A stretch of 64,000 nt of DNA from Nonomuraea typhae. GTDB taxonomy: Bacteria > Actinomycetota > Actinomycetes > Streptosporangiales > Streptosporangiaceae. Both the position numbers and the translations under genes were made by a program. Position 1 is the stretch's first letter. Each line of letters opens with the position of its first letter. Location of the stretch: the NCBI RefSeq assembly GCF_009760925.1, contig NZ_VRLV01000002.1, forward strand, positions 1,116,001 to 1,180,000, written 5' to 3'. The notes under the pieces were generated by a model that ran no database searches, was not told the origin of the DNA, and was given only the letters and a program-made list of their open reading frames with translations. Shown here one piece after another: positions 44,519 to 53,089 of this stretch.

Positions 44519-45762
44519 GTGGCCACGGCGCAGCGGCCGCGGTCGCCCCAGTGCGGTCCCTCGGCGGTGGGCCGGATGTCGAAGTCGAAGATGGCGGTCG
44601 GCAGGTAGAGCGAGCAGCAGGCGTTGGGGATGTCGACCACGCCGCTGACCCTGCCCTCGATGGGGGCCGAGCCGAGGATCAGGTACGCCTGCTCGCCGCT
44701 GTAGCCGAACTTCTTGAGGTATTCGACGGCGTTCAGGCAGGCGTTCCGGTAGGCCAGCGTGGCGTCGTTGTAGTGATTGACGTTGTTTGCGTGGTCGACC
44801 GAGATGCCGATGAACGACAGGAACTCGGTGTAGCGCGGCTCGACGTTGCCCGGCATGAAGATCGGGTTGGTGGTGACGCCGTACTTGGCCATGCCGCCCT
44901 TGATGAGGTCGACGTGCATGTCGATGAAGCCGCCCATTTCGATGGCGCCGCAGAACGTGATCTCGCCGTCGCCCTGGCTGAAGTGCAGGTCGCCGCCGGA
45001 CAGCTTGGCGCCGGGCACGTGGACGGGGTAGAGGACGCGGGATCCGCGGGAGAAGTTCTTGATGTCGTGGTTGCCGCCGTTCTCGCGGGCGGGCACGGTG
45101 CGGGCGCCTTCCCTGCCGACGCGTTCGAGGTCGGCGCCGGTGAGTGAGCCGGCCAGGACCCCCTCCTCGAGCGGTGGGAGGGCGAGCGGGGGGACCCGGC
45201 CGGGGTCGGTGGCGATGAGGGCGCGTTCGCGCTCGTTCCACTGGGCCAGCAGTTCGTGCGAGGGCGCGGTGCCGAACAGGCCGGGGTGGGTGATGCCGGT
45301 GAACCGCACCCCGGGCAGGTGGCGGGAGGTGGCGACCTGGCCGCGGAAGTCCCAGACGGCCTTGGCCGCCTCCGGGTACTCCTCGGTCAGGAAGCCGCCG
45401 CCGTTCTCCTTGGCGAAGATGCCCGTGTAGCCCCAGCCCTGGCCGGGCGCCTCGCCGTACTCCTGGGGGACGGGACCGAGGTCGAGGATGTCGACGACGA
45501 GCAGGTCGCCGGGTTCGGCGCCCTCGACGGCGACGGGGCCGCTGAGCATGTGCGCCACCGACAGGTCGACGTCGCGCACGTCCTTGGCGCTGTCGCTGTT
45601 GTGGATCTGGCCGTCGGTCCATTCGCGGCATTCGATGCGGATCGAGCTGCCGGGCCGTACGGAGGCGACGGCCGGGATGTCGGGGTGCCACCGGTTGTGC
45701 CCGGGCGCGGCCTGGTCGCGCATGGATTTCGACTGGTCTACGGAGAAGACGACGTCAGGCAT
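44515..45762 (-). CDS. fmdA: Formamidase/acetamidase
   Basis: 415 residues, the usual length of FmdA. Typical segments: HNRWHPDIPAVASVRPG, DGQIHNSDSAKDV, SGPVAVEGAEPGDLLVVDILDLGP, NGGNHDIKNFSRGSRVLYPVHVPGAKLSGGDLHFSQGDGEITFCGAIEMGG and GVTTNPIFMPGNVEP. It hydrolyses formamide or short amides to ammonia and the acid in the cytoplasm. Its start overlaps the amide-channel gene by 8 bp. Last gene of the fmdB-amiS-fmdA unit. Confidence 0.96.
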   Translation of the reverse strand: MPDVVFSVDQSKSMRDQAAPGHNRWHPDIPAVASVRPGSSIRIECREWTDGQIHNSDSAKDVRDVDLSVAHMLSGPVAVEGAEPGDLLVVDILDLGPVPQEYGEAPGQGWGYTGIFAKENGGGFLTEEYPEAAKAVWDFRGQVATSRHLPGVRFTGITHPGLFGTAPSHELLAQWNERERALIATDPGRVPPLALPPLEEGVLAGSLTGADLERVGREGARTVPARENGGNHDIKNFSRGSRVLYPVHVPGAKLSGGDLHFSQGDGEITFCGAIEMGGFIDMHVDLIKGGMAKYGVTTNPIFMPGNVEPRYTEFLSFIGISVDHANNVNHYNDATLAYRNACLNAVEYLKKFGYSGEQAYLILGSAPIEGRVSGVVDIPNACCSLYLPTAIFDFDIRPTAEGPHWGDRGRCAVAT

Positions 45763-46366
45763 GGGACGGCTCCCGTTCTTGAGTACGGCGGGCGGTCATC
45801 CACAGACCGCCGAAGGCGACGACGCAGACGCCCGCCAGGATGAGCGCGTAGAAGGCCGACGGGGAGTAGCGGCCGGTGAGCAGCAGGAACGCCGGGATGA
45901 CCGCGGTCAGCCAGGCTTGCACGAGCGTCACCCAGCCGGTGTAGCGGGTGAGGTCCTCGCGCCCGAGGCCGAGCACGAGGAAGAACAACGTCCACAGGAA
46001 CGACCACAGCAGCCAGATGACGGCGAAGGGGTAGTCGCGGACGGTGAAGGCGTTGTGGGCGGCGTAGACGAGCGCGGCGATGGCCACGAACAGCGAGAAC
46101 CAGCCGACGCCGGTGGTGGAGAGCCCGGCCAGCAGCCCGATCCCCACGTAGAGGTAGGTGAAGCCGAACAGATAGATCCCGGACGCCCCCATGATCGTCG
46201 CCGGGTCGCCGCCCGCGGTCACGATGATCACGGTCGGCGTCACGACCTGGAGCGCGCCGACGAACAGGTTGAGGATCGCCGCCGCCCGGCCGTCGACCTT
46301 GCCGAGCAGCATCATCGCGTTGACGAACAGGACGGCGCCGACGTACAGCAGGCCCACGCTGGCCAT
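45755..46366 (-). CDS. amiS: AmiS/UreI-family amide or urea channel
   Basis: 203 residues with six membrane segments. Matches the AmiS/UreI family: VGLLYVGAVLFVNAMMLLGKVD at the start, GASGIYLFGFTYLYVGIGLLAGL, and YPFAVIWLLWSFLWTLFFLVLGLG. It would admit the amide substrate for the overlapping formamidase gene. Confidence 0.95.
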   Translation of the reverse strand: MASVGLLYVGAVLFVNAMMLLGKVDGRAAAILNLFVGALQVVTPTVIIVTAGGDPATIMGASGIYLFGFTYLYVGIGLLAGLSTTGVGWFSLFVAIAALVYAAHNAFTVRDYPFAVIWLLWSFLWTLFFLVLGLGREDLTRYTGWVTLVQAWLTAVIPAFLLLTGRYSPSAFYALILAGVCVVAFGGLWMTARRTQEREPSHA

Positions 46367-46370
46367 GCCG

Positions 46371-46586
46371 TCACCGCCTGACGACGCGGGGCTCGTGCGC
46401 GCTGGACTCCTGCGCGTCGAGCGCCCGCCGCAGCTTGGGCGTGATCTGCCGTACGGCGGGCGGACTGAAGCGCCGGGGCGCCGGGGTGCCGCAGCAGCGG
46501 CAGGGGGTCTCCCCCGGCGCCTGGCCCATGGGGTGCCGTTCCTCGAATGGTCCGCAGGTCAGACAGGTGTATTCATAGGTCGTCAT
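46371..46586 (-). CDS. fmdB: FmdB-family zinc-ribbon protein
   Basis: 71 residues. N-terminal TYEYTCLTCGPFE and CRCCGTPAPRRFSPPA provide the CxxC...CxxC zinc ribbon of the FmdB family. In methylotrophs FmdB is linked to formamidase expression. It is the first gene after the promoter at 46617-46644 and ends 4 bp before amiS. Confidence 0.93.
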   Translation of the reverse strand: MTTYEYTCLTCGPFEERHPMGQAPGETPCRCCGTPAPRRFSPPAVRQITPKLRRALDAQESSAHEPRVVRR

Positions 46587-46616
46587 GACAACCTCCCACC
46601 CAGATACTTCACACAG

Positions 46617-46644
46617 AAAATATTATTCAGGGAAGTATTGTCAA
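46617..46644 (-). promoter_or_regulatory. Promoter of the fmdB-amiS-fmdA operon
   Basis: On the minus strand TTGACA (46639-46644), 16 bp, TATTTT (46617-46622). Flanking inverted arms ATACTTC (46604-46610) and GAAGTAT (46632-46638) enclose the -10, a likely repressor site. The patch is strikingly AT-rich for this genome. Confidence 0.65.
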
Positions 46645-46648
46645 CCCC

Positions 46649-47689
46649 TCAGAGCTGTTGCAGCACGTGGAAGTCCATGCCGTCCGCCTCGGCCAGGAAC
46701 ACCGCCTGCTCCAGATGGCGGTCGCGCATGCGCACGGTCCCGCGCGGGCCCTCGTAGACCAGGCCCTCGGCGGCCCGCCGGATGCTGTCCAGATCCAGCG
46801 CACCCGCCCGGTTGACCAGCTCGCCCAGCAGCCGCACACCCTCGAAGCAGGACTCGCCCATGCTGTTGAGCACCGGCGCGTCCGGGCCGAACCGCGCGTG
46901 GTAGCGCCCGCCGAAGTCGAGGCTGCCCGCCGTGCCCAGCCCCTCGAAGAACCCGGCCGCCGAATACAGCCCGCGCGTGCTGGCGGCGCCGGTCGCCAGC
47001 AGCATGTTCTCGTCCATCAGCGGGCTGAACCGCACGTGGTCGCGATCGAGCCCGGCCGCCGCGAACGCCCGGTTGAACGCCACCGCGTCCTGGCCGACCA
47101 GCAGCATGAGCACGCCGTCGCCGCGCCCTTGGGCGATCCGGTCCAGCGCGCCGCCGAAGTCCTCGGTGCCCAGGCGCACGTAGAACTCGTCCACGATCTT
47201 GTTGCCGCCCACGTACTGCCGGGCCGCCCTGGCCGACTCCCTCGGCCAGACGTAGTCGTCGCCCACCACCGTCCAGCGCCGCACGCCGAGCTCCTCGGCC
47301 ATCCAGCGCAGCGCCGGCCGCAGCTGCCGGCCCGGCGTCTCACCCGTCAGAAAGACCCACGGGGTGTGCTCGCCGCCCTCGTACAACGGGGTGTAGAGGT
47401 ACGGCACCCGCCCGGCGATCCGGGGCGCGACCGCCTGCCGTACCGCGGAGATGTGCCAGCCGGTGACGGCCCGCACCTCGCCCGCGGCGATCAGCCGATC
47501 GACCTCGTCGGCCACCTCGTGCGGCGGGCGGCCGCCGTCGACCACGCGGAAGACGAGCTCGTGACCGAGCAGCCCGCTCCCTGCGTTGATCTCGTCGGCG
47601 GCCAGCCGGGCGCACAGTTCGCAGGAGGGACCGAAGATGCCGGCTGGTCCCTGCAGAGGGATCACCAGCGCTACCGCGAGAGTCTCCAT
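46649..47689 (-). CDS. AmiC-like amide sensor (periplasmic-binding fold, no signal peptide)
   Basis: 346 residues of the AmiC/UrtA branch of type I binding proteins: LAVALVIPLQGPAGIFGPSCELCARLAADEINAGSGLLGHEL at the start, TGWHISAVRQAVAPRIAGRVPYLYTPLYEGGE and WTVVGDDYVWPRESARAARQYV. The absence of a signal peptide argues for a cytosolic sensor rather than an ABC receptor. No ABC genes and no AmiR antiterminator are adjacent. It is divergent from a MarR regulator. Confidence 0.9.
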   Translation of the reverse strand: METLAVALVIPLQGPAGIFGPSCELCARLAADEINAGSGLLGHELVFRVVDGGRPPHEVADEVDRLIAAGEVRAVTGWHISAVRQAVAPRIAGRVPYLYTPLYEGGEHTPWVFLTGETPGRQLRPALRWMAEELGVRRWTVVGDDYVWPRESARAARQYVGGNKIVDEFYVRLGTEDFGGALDRIAQGRGDGVLMLLVGQDAVAFNRAFAAAGLDRDHVRFSPLMDENMLLATGAASTRGLYSAAGFFEGLGTAGSLDFGGRYHARFGPDAPVLNSMGESCFEGVRLLGELVNRAGALDLDSIRRAAEGLVYEGPRGTVRMRDRHLEQAVFLAEADGMDFHVLQQL

Positions 47690-47757
47690 GGGCGCGCTCC
47701 TTAGCGGTTACTTTATCTGCGAAGTTTTCGCCCGTGAACTGTTACCCTGGCATCAGG

Positions 47758-48162
47758 ATGGAGACAGCACGACTGCTCACGCTCGCCGAACGCCAGTTAA
47801 CGCAGCGGATCGCCACCGCCCTGGCCGCGGCCGGCAGCACAGTTGATCAATGGCGGGTGCTCGGCCTGCTCGCCGACGGCCGCGGGCACGCGATGACCCA
47901 GGTCGCCGAGCACGTCATCCTCGCCGCGCCCACCGTCACCAAGGTCGTGGACAAACTCGTCTCGCAAGGGCTGGTCTACCGGCGGGTCGACGACGCCGAC
48001 CGGCGGCGCGTGCTCATCTACGCCTCGGCCCACGGGAAGACCGCCCTGCGGCGCTGGGACGCGGCCGTCGAGGCCGAGCGCGCCCGGCTCGAACAGGACG
48101 CCGGCGATGACCTCGCCCAGCTCGCCGAGGTGCTGAGCAGGATCGTCACCCGGCTGGGCTGA
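47758..48162 (+). CDS. MarR-family transcriptional regulator
   Basis: 134 residues. A MarR winged helix: VDQWRVLGLLADGRGHAMTQVAEHVILAAPTVTKVVDKLVSQGLVYRRVDDADRRRVLIYAS. ATG 47758 follows TTACCCT at leaderless distance; an in-frame GTG at 47734 is a poorer choice. It lies divergent from the amide-sensor gene across 68 bp and may control the amide cluster. The end overlaps the next, convergent gene by 17 bp. Confidence 0.92.
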   Translation: METARLLTLAERQLTQRIATALAAAGSTVDQWRVLGLLADGRGHAMTQVAEHVILAAPTVTKVVDKLVSQGLVYRRVDDADRRRVLIYASAHGKTALRRWDAAVEAERARLEQDAGDDLAQLAEVLSRIVTRLG

Positions 48163-48631
48163 CCTCCTGCCGTTTCGTCCAGATCCGGCTGTGCAGGTCC
48201 GCGCCGCGGATCACCTGGACCCGCCACGGCTCCAGGCGCAGCACGTGCAGCTTCGGGTCGCTCGGGCTCCGCCAGAAGTTGCCCAGGTTGTAGCCGGCCC
48301 CGCGCGGGCTGGTCGTGCGGTACAAACCCCACACGCGGCGCTTGACCTCGATGTCGTCCACCCATTCCGCGACCGTGTCGATGCTCACCGCGTTCTGCCT
48401 CGGGGTCCAGTACGAGAACGTGGTGTGCGGGTTGCCGGCCAGGTGCGCCGCCTTCACCGGCGTCCTGTAGGTGGCCAGCCAGCCCAGCGGCTCGCCGTCC
48501 ACCACCTCCCAGATGGGGATCAGCACCCGGGCCCGGGGGCGGTTCTTCCGGTCCACCGTGGTCATGGTCGCGTAGACGATGTCCCCGATGTACGTCTCGA
48601 ACGCCTCCTGGATCTCACCGAACGTCGTCAT
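48146..48631 (-). CDS. Pyridoxamine 5'-phosphate oxidase-like flavin/F420 protein
   Basis: 161 residues with the split beta-barrel pattern: GDIVYATMTTVDRKNRPRARVLIPIWEVVDGEPLGWLATYRTPVKAAHLAGNPHTTFSYWTP and a C-terminal HVLRLEPWRVQVI. It binds FMN or F420. The ATG overlaps the stop of the upstream deazaflavin-type gene (ATGA), so both are made together. Confidence 0.9.
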   Translation of the reverse strand: MTTFGEIQEAFETYIGDIVYATMTTVDRKNRPRARVLIPIWEVVDGEPLGWLATYRTPVKAAHLAGNPHTTFSYWTPRQNAVSIDTVAEWVDDIEVKRRVWGLYRTTSPRGAGYNLGNFWRSPSDPKLHVLRLEPWRVQVIRGADLHSRIWTKRQEVSPAG

Positions 48632-48972
48632 GCCGTCGCCTCCAGCACCACCACCGGGATCTCGCCCCGGGCCGCCTCCGCATACCGCTGGTAGACCGGC
48701 TGCGCGGCCACCAGCTTCGTCCACAACCGCCGCCGCTCCGGGCCGTGCGCCGTGTGCGCCCGGACGTGCAGCCTTCTGCCGTCCAGCTGGACCTCGGCAT
48801 CGGGGTGCGCCATCAGGTCCTGGTACCAGCCCGGCAGGTGCGGGCCCGCCGCCGAGCCGGGCCCCACCAGGACCAGTTGGTCGCCGTCCGCACCGAAGGG
48901 GTGTGTTGTCGTGCGTAGGCGGCCGGTTTTGCGGCCTATGGTGGTGATCGTCAAGTCCTTCGTCGCATTCAT
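48628..48972 (-). CDS. Deazaflavin (F420)-dependent nitroreductase family protein
   Basis: 114 residues of the Ddn family: TITTIGRKTGRLRTTTHPFGADGDQLVLVGPGSAAGPHLPGWYQDLMAHPDAEVQLDGRRLHVRA. These reduce quinones, furanones or nitro compounds with F420H2. ATG 48972 is chosen because it begins the conserved block; the longer frame to 49035 runs into the divergent gene's promoter. Confidence 0.92.
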   Translation of the reverse strand: MNATKDLTITTIGRKTGRLRTTTHPFGADGDQLVLVGPGSAAGPHLPGWYQDLMAHPDAEVQLDGRRLHVRAHTAHGPERRRLWTKLVAAQPVYQRYAEAARGEIPVVVLEATA

Positions 48973-49033
48973 GGCCTCAGGGTGCCTGGACGTCCTCCAG
49001 GTTTCCTTCGGACGGGCTCCAGGGTGGTGAACC

Positions 49034-49783
49034 ATGTCTTCGGAATATGACCGGATTCTGCAGTTTCAGCGGGACTTCGCCCTTCGCAAGGCCGCTCGCA
49101 CGCTCCCGTTGGCCGGCGGTGCGGGGCTGCTGAACGACCGGTTTCCCGGCTCGCACGACGACAACAAGCTGCTCATCTGGTCGGGCGCCGACGCTCGGGC
49201 GGTGCTGCGGGCGGCCGACGAGGTGCTGGCCGGGCGGAGCCACCGCTACGTCCACGTGCACGACGACCGGCTCGGGCGGGCCTTCGCGCCCGCGTTCCTG
49301 GCCGCGGGGTACGAGCATTCCGTGAACCTCACGATGATCTTCCGCGGGCAGCCGCCGCCTCGCCCGCGGCCGGTGGCGGAGATCGGGCTCGCGGAGATGG
49401 TCCGGGTCCTGCGGCGCGACTGGCGGGAGTCGCTGCCCGACGCCTCGGAGCAGGTGGTGGACGAGCTGGCGCGGCGGGTGGAGCACCGGCTGCTCGGCGC
49501 GGACTTCGTGGGCTTCCGCGGCGTGCGGGTGGCGGACGGGTCGATCGCCGCCCGGGCCGATCTCTACCGGCAGGACGGGATCGCGCAGATCGAGAGCGTC
49601 TACACCGCCGCGGGGCATCGGGGCCGCGGGCACGCCCGGGTGCTGCTGGAGGGGCTGCTCGCCGAGGCCGCGGGCGCTGAAGTGATCTTCCTGGACGCCG
49701 ACGACCACGACTGGCCCAAGCAGTTCTACGGCCGGCTCGGGTTCGTGCCGCTCGGCCGTACTCACGGGTTCCTGCGGGTCTGA
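49034..49783 (+). CDS. GNAT-family N-acetyltransferase
   Basis: 249 residues. The C-terminal GNAT fold has IESVYTAAGHRGRGHARVLLEGLL (motif A) and VIFLDADDHDWPKQFYGRLGFVPLGRTH. The N-terminal part (DNKLLIWSGADARAVLRAADEVLAG) may be a second degenerate GNAT domain. Substrate unknown. The next gene starts 5 bp after the stop, so they are probably cotranscribed. Confidence 0.9.
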   Translation: MSSEYDRILQFQRDFALRKAARTLPLAGGAGLLNDRFPGSHDDNKLLIWSGADARAVLRAADEVLAGRSHRYVHVHDDRLGRAFAPAFLAAGYEHSVNLTMIFRGQPPPRPRPVAEIGLAEMVRVLRRDWRESLPDASEQVVDELARRVEHRLLGADFVGFRGVRVADGSIAARADLYRQDGIAQIESVYTAAGHRGRGHARVLLEGLLAEAAGAEVIFLDADDHDWPKQFYGRLGFVPLGRTHGFLRV

Positions 49784-49788
49784 TCGGC

Positions 49789-50679
49789 ATGCGCGTGCTC
49801 GTCATCGGCGGCAGCGGATTCCTGGGCCGCGAGCTCGTCCGGCAGAGCACCGCCGCCGGCCACGACGTCGGCGCCACCTACCTGACCACCCCCGCCCACG
49901 ACGTCGGCGCTACCCACCTGACCACCCCCGCCCACGACGTCGGTGCCACCTGCCTACCCGTGCCCGGCACCGCGCCGGCCACCTGGCTGCCCCTCGACCT
50001 CCGCGACCGCGCCGCCACCCTCGGCCTGCTCCAGACGTTCACCCCCGATCTCGTCGTCAACGCCGCCTACCGGCAGCAGGACTGGGCCACCACGGCCACG
50101 GGCGCCGCCCACCTGGCCCTGGCCGCCGCCGCGACCGGCGCGCGGCTGGTGCATGTCTCCAGCGACGCCGTCTTCTCCGGCCGCGCGATCACCTACCCCG
50201 AGGAGGCCACCCCGGACCCCATCACCCCGTACGGCGCGGCCAAGGCGGCCGCCGAAGTGGCCGTCCAGGCGATCGACCCCGGAGCGGTGATCGCCCGGAC
50301 CTCCCTGATCATCGGCGCCGGCGACTCCCCCTACGAGTCCTTCGTCCACGCCGTCGCCTCCGGCCGGCACCAGGGGCCGCTGTTCACCGACGACGTGCGC
50401 TGCGCCGTACACGTCGCCGACCTGACCGCCGCCCTCCTCGAGCTCGCCCACCCCGCCCACCAGGGCGTCCACCACATCGCCGGCCCGGACGCGGTCACCC
50501 GGCACGAGCTCGGCCTCCTCATCGCCCGCCGCGACGGCCTGGACCCCGCCGCCCTGCCCACGGGACGCCGCGCCGGCACGACCCTGACCGGCCCCCTCGA
50601 CCTGCGCCTCACCTGCGACCGGACCCAGCGTCTCCTCCGCACCCGGCTGAGGGGCGCCAGAGAGTTCCTGGCCGGTTAG
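49789..50679 (+). CDS. RmlD-like NAD(P)-dependent sugar reductase with an internal triplication
   Basis: 296 residues of the dTDP-4-dehydrorhamnose reductase-like extended SDR family: MRVLVIGGSGFLGRELVRQS, then DLVVNAAYRQQDWAT, the catalytic Ser in LVHVSSDAVFSG and YGAAKAAAE giving Tyr and Lys. After the second beta strand the 12-residue unit HDVGAT(Y/H/C)L(T)TPA occurs three times (residues about 25-59), an in-frame tandem duplication at the cofactor-binding edge. It may still fold, with an extended loop. Confidence 0.9.
   Translation: MRVLVIGGSGFLGRELVRQSTAAGHDVGATYLTTPAHDVGATHLTTPAHDVGATCLPVPGTAPATWLPLDLRDRAATLGLLQTFTPDLVVNAAYRQQDWATTATGAAHLALAAAATGARLVHVSSDAVFSGRAITYPEEATPDPITPYGAAKAAAEVAVQAIDPGAVIARTSLIIGAGDSPYESFVHAVASGRHQGPLFTDDVRCAVHVADLTAALLELAHPAHQGVHHIAGPDAVTRHELGLLIARRDGLDPAALPTGRRAGTTLTGPLDLRLTCDRTQRLLRTRLRGAREFLAG
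49861..49965 (+). repeat. 36-bp tandem repeat (2.9 copies) inside the RmlD-like gene
   Basis: Units begin CACGACGTCGGCGC at 49861, 49897 and 49933; the first two differ at 2 positions and the third diverges at its end. The unit length is a multiple of 3, so the frame is kept. Confidence 0.95.
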
Positions 50680-51440
50680 CCTGGGAGTGCCGCGGAGGGT
50701 AACCGCCGCCCCGGGAACATCAGCACGGCCGCGGCGGCCAGCGCGAACAGGACCGTCTGAAAGATCAGCTGAACCCCGAAGTTGATCTCCTGAGTCGGAA
50801 AGTAGACGACGTAGTAGAGCGAGCTGTGCATTCCGGCCGCAGCCCACACCGTCCCGGTGCGCATCCGCAGCGTCCCGCACAGGAAGCCGAACCCGATCGC
50901 CATCAGCACGTACAGCAGGCGCTCCACGATCCCCTCGGCCGCGCTCTGGGAGACGATGTGGAGCGCGCCGAAGGACACCGACGTGATGACCAGCACGGTC
51001 ATCTGCCGGTAGCGATCCGACAGCACGTCGAACAGGTGTCCCCGGAACAGCAGCTCCTCCGGATAGCCGGCCCGGAACGCGATGAGCACGGGAAACAGGA
51101 ACAGGGCGTAAGGCACTCCCTGATCCGTGCTCACGCCGCCCCAGGTCGCGGCTCCCACCCAGACGGCGAGCGCGTTGGCCAGGAGCAACGTGCCCAGGCC
51201 CACGGCCGCGCCGAGTAAGAACTGGGGGATGGACCACCGGGTCGGCGCGGTCCGCAGCGAAGACCACGGACGCCGGTCGGCGAAGCGCCGATAGAGGAAG
51301 AGCAACGCCAGCGCCGCCACGGTCGGCAGGAGGTGGGAGACGACGACGTCGGCGGAGGTGGTCCTCGGGGACAGGATGGGGCTGAGCGCGACGAGCACGA
51401 ACATGACGATCGTGGTGAGGAGCGCGACGAGAACCTTCAT
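50676..51440 (-). CDS. CPBP-family intramembrane protease
   Basis: 254 residues, about eight membrane segments. The family motifs are present: EExxxR as YPEELLFRGHLF, FxxxH as FGALHIV, and a late HSSLYYV. CPBP proteases (Abi/CAAX-like) cleave within membranes; actinomycete members are often linked to immunity or surface processing, but this one has no such neighbour. ATG 51440 is preferred for its position before the first membrane segment. Overlaps the RmlD-like gene end by 4 bp. Confidence 0.92.
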   Translation of the reverse strand: MKVLVALLTTIVMFVLVALSPILSPRTTSADVVVSHLLPTVAALALLFLYRRFADRRPWSSLRTAPTRWSIPQFLLGAAVGLGTLLLANALAVWVGAATWGGVSTDQGVPYALFLFPVLIAFRAGYPEELLFRGHLFDVLSDRYRQMTVLVITSVSFGALHIVSQSAAEGIVERLLYVLMAIGFGFLCGTLRMRTGTVWAAAGMHSSLYYVVYFPTQEINFGVQLIFQTVLFALAAAAVLMFPGRRLPSAALPG

Positions 51441-51563
51441 GGTCAGGACGGTACGGCGGCACGCGGCCGGGCACATCGGACCGTGGCATGACCTGACAAT
51501 GACCATAGGCATAGTGCCTCAGGGGGATGCCGAGAGGCCCCGCACTGGCTAGCCTGTTGCCAT

Positions 51564-52688
51564 GTGAGCATCCGCGAACCCACCCGGCCGCTCCCGCTCA
51601 CCGCCGTCTTCTGGCTGCTGTGGGCCGCCAACGCGCTGGCCGTCGTCACCGGCTACGCGCCGGTCACCCAGCTCGCCGCGTTCGTGGCGTCCATGGTGGC
51701 CAGCGCCGTCCTGTGGTTCCTCCTGCCGTGGGACGCCTCCGCGAGCCCCTGGCGCAAGCTGGTGTCCCCGTGCTTCCTGGTTGCGGTCACCGCGATGAGC
51801 GCCTTCAGCGGCATCAACGCCGGCCCGTTCATGCTCATCACGCTGGCCAACATCGCGTTCCTGTTCAGCATCCGCATGACGGTCCTCATCTTGGCCCCGT
51901 ACGTGGTCGCCGTCACGCTGGCCGTACCCCTGCTCTTCGAGGGGCCGTGGATCAGCGGGGTCTTCCAGGGCGTGGGCGCGGTGATCCTGGCCGGGTTCGT
52001 CTACACCACGACCCGGGCGTTCCTGGACGTCCGCCGCGCGCGCGAGGCCGCAGAACGCCTGCTGGAGCGCGTCAGGGAGCTGGCCGTGGCCGAGGAACGC
52101 GCCAGAATGGCCCGTGACATGCACGACTCGATCGGCCATCACCTCACCGTGATCAAGATCGGGCTGGAGAACGCCGAACGGTTCCGCGAGCGCCGCCCCG
52201 ACGCCGCCTGGCACGAGGTACGGCAGGCCAAGCAGCTGACCGTCACCGCGCTGGCCGACGCCCGCCTCTGGGTGCGCGCCCTGCGCCCGCTCGCCCTGGA
52301 GAGCCGGATCGGCGGCCCCGCCCTCCAGCGCCTGGCCGACTCCTTCACCGGCACCGGCCTGCACGTGGACTTCCAGCTCCACGGCACGGAACGCCCGCTC
52401 GACCCCGACGCCGAGCTGGTGCTCTACCGCGTGCTGCAGGAAGGGCTCACCAACGCCGTACGGCATGCGGACGCGAAGGTGGTCCGTGCCCAGCTGACCT
52501 TCGGCGAGCAGAAAGTGGTGATGACCGTCGGCGACGACGGCAAGGGCGCGCGGGGCGCCGAGCACGGCTTCGGCCTGACCTCGTTACGCGAACGGGTGCA
52601 TTCCATCGGCGGCGCCCTGAGCGCCACCAGCGGCGAGGAAGGCGGCTTCGAGCTGCGGGTCGAGATTCCGGCGGTGCTGCCACGATGA
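51564..52688 (+). CDS. Sensor histidine kinase (HisKA_3)
   Basis: 374 residues. Five or six membrane segments (residues about 10-155), then RMARDMHDSIGHHLTVIKIGLENA with the phospho-His, and a HATPase domain with EGLTNAVRHADAKVV and GDDGKGARG. GTG 51564 is 8 nt after TAGCCT, so it is probably leaderless. The start of the response regulator overlaps its stop (ATGA). Confidence 0.92.
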   Translation: MSIREPTRPLPLTAVFWLLWAANALAVVTGYAPVTQLAAFVASMVASAVLWFLLPWDASASPWRKLVSPCFLVAVTAMSAFSGINAGPFMLITLANIAFLFSIRMTVLILAPYVVAVTLAVPLLFEGPWISGVFQGVGAVILAGFVYTTTRAFLDVRRAREAAERLLERVRELAVAEERARMARDMHDSIGHHLTVIKIGLENAERFRERRPDAAWHEVRQAKQLTVTALADARLWVRALRPLALESRIGGPALQRLADSFTGTGLHVDFQLHGTERPLDPDAELVLYRVLQEGLTNAVRHADAKVVRAQLTFGEQKVVMTVGDDGKGARGAEHGFGLTSLRERVHSIGGALSATSGEEGGFELRVEIPAVLPR

Positions 52689-53062
52689 TCCGTGTCCTGA
52701 TCGTCGACGATCACGAGCTGATCCGGCAGGGGCTGCGCAAGTTCCTGGACGTCGAGGAGGACATCGAGGTCGTGGGCGAGGCGGCCGACGGGGTGCAGGC
52801 GCTGGCGGCGCTCGCGGCCCCGCCGTACCCTCACCCCGACATCGTGCTGGTCGACGCCCGGATGCCGGGAATGGACGGCGTGCAGCTCATCACCCGGCTG
52901 GCCGGGGAACATCCGAAGGTGGCGGCGCTGGTGCTGAGCACGTTCGAGGAGGACGACTACATCGTCGGCGCCCTGCGCGCCGGGGCCAGGGGTTACCTGC
53001 TGAAGGACTGCTCCCCCGACGACCTGGTGAACGCCATCCGCAGGACGTACCGGACGCGGTGA
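52685..53062 (+). CDS. Response regulator reduced to its receiver domain
   Basis: 125 residues: RVLIVDDHELIRQGLRKFLDVEEDIEVVGEAADG, the phosphoacceptor DIVLVDARMPGMDGVQL, VLSTFEEDDYIVGALRAGARGYLLKD and DDLVNAIRR. NarL-type regulators continue for another 80-90 residues with a LuxR HTH. Here the frame stops (YRTR, TGA) and no HTH is found in any frame before the convergent carotenoid oxygenase ends 27 bp later. Either a deletion removed the output domain or it works as a stand-alone receiver. Confidence 0.9.
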   Translation: MIRVLIVDDHELIRQGLRKFLDVEEDIEVVGEAADGVQALAALAAPPYPHPDIVLVDARMPGMDGVQLITRLAGEHPKVAALVLSTFEEDDYIVGALRAGARGYLLKDCSPDDLVNAIRRTYRTR

Positions 53063-53089
53063 GGACGAGTCGCCGACCGGCACGCGCGC

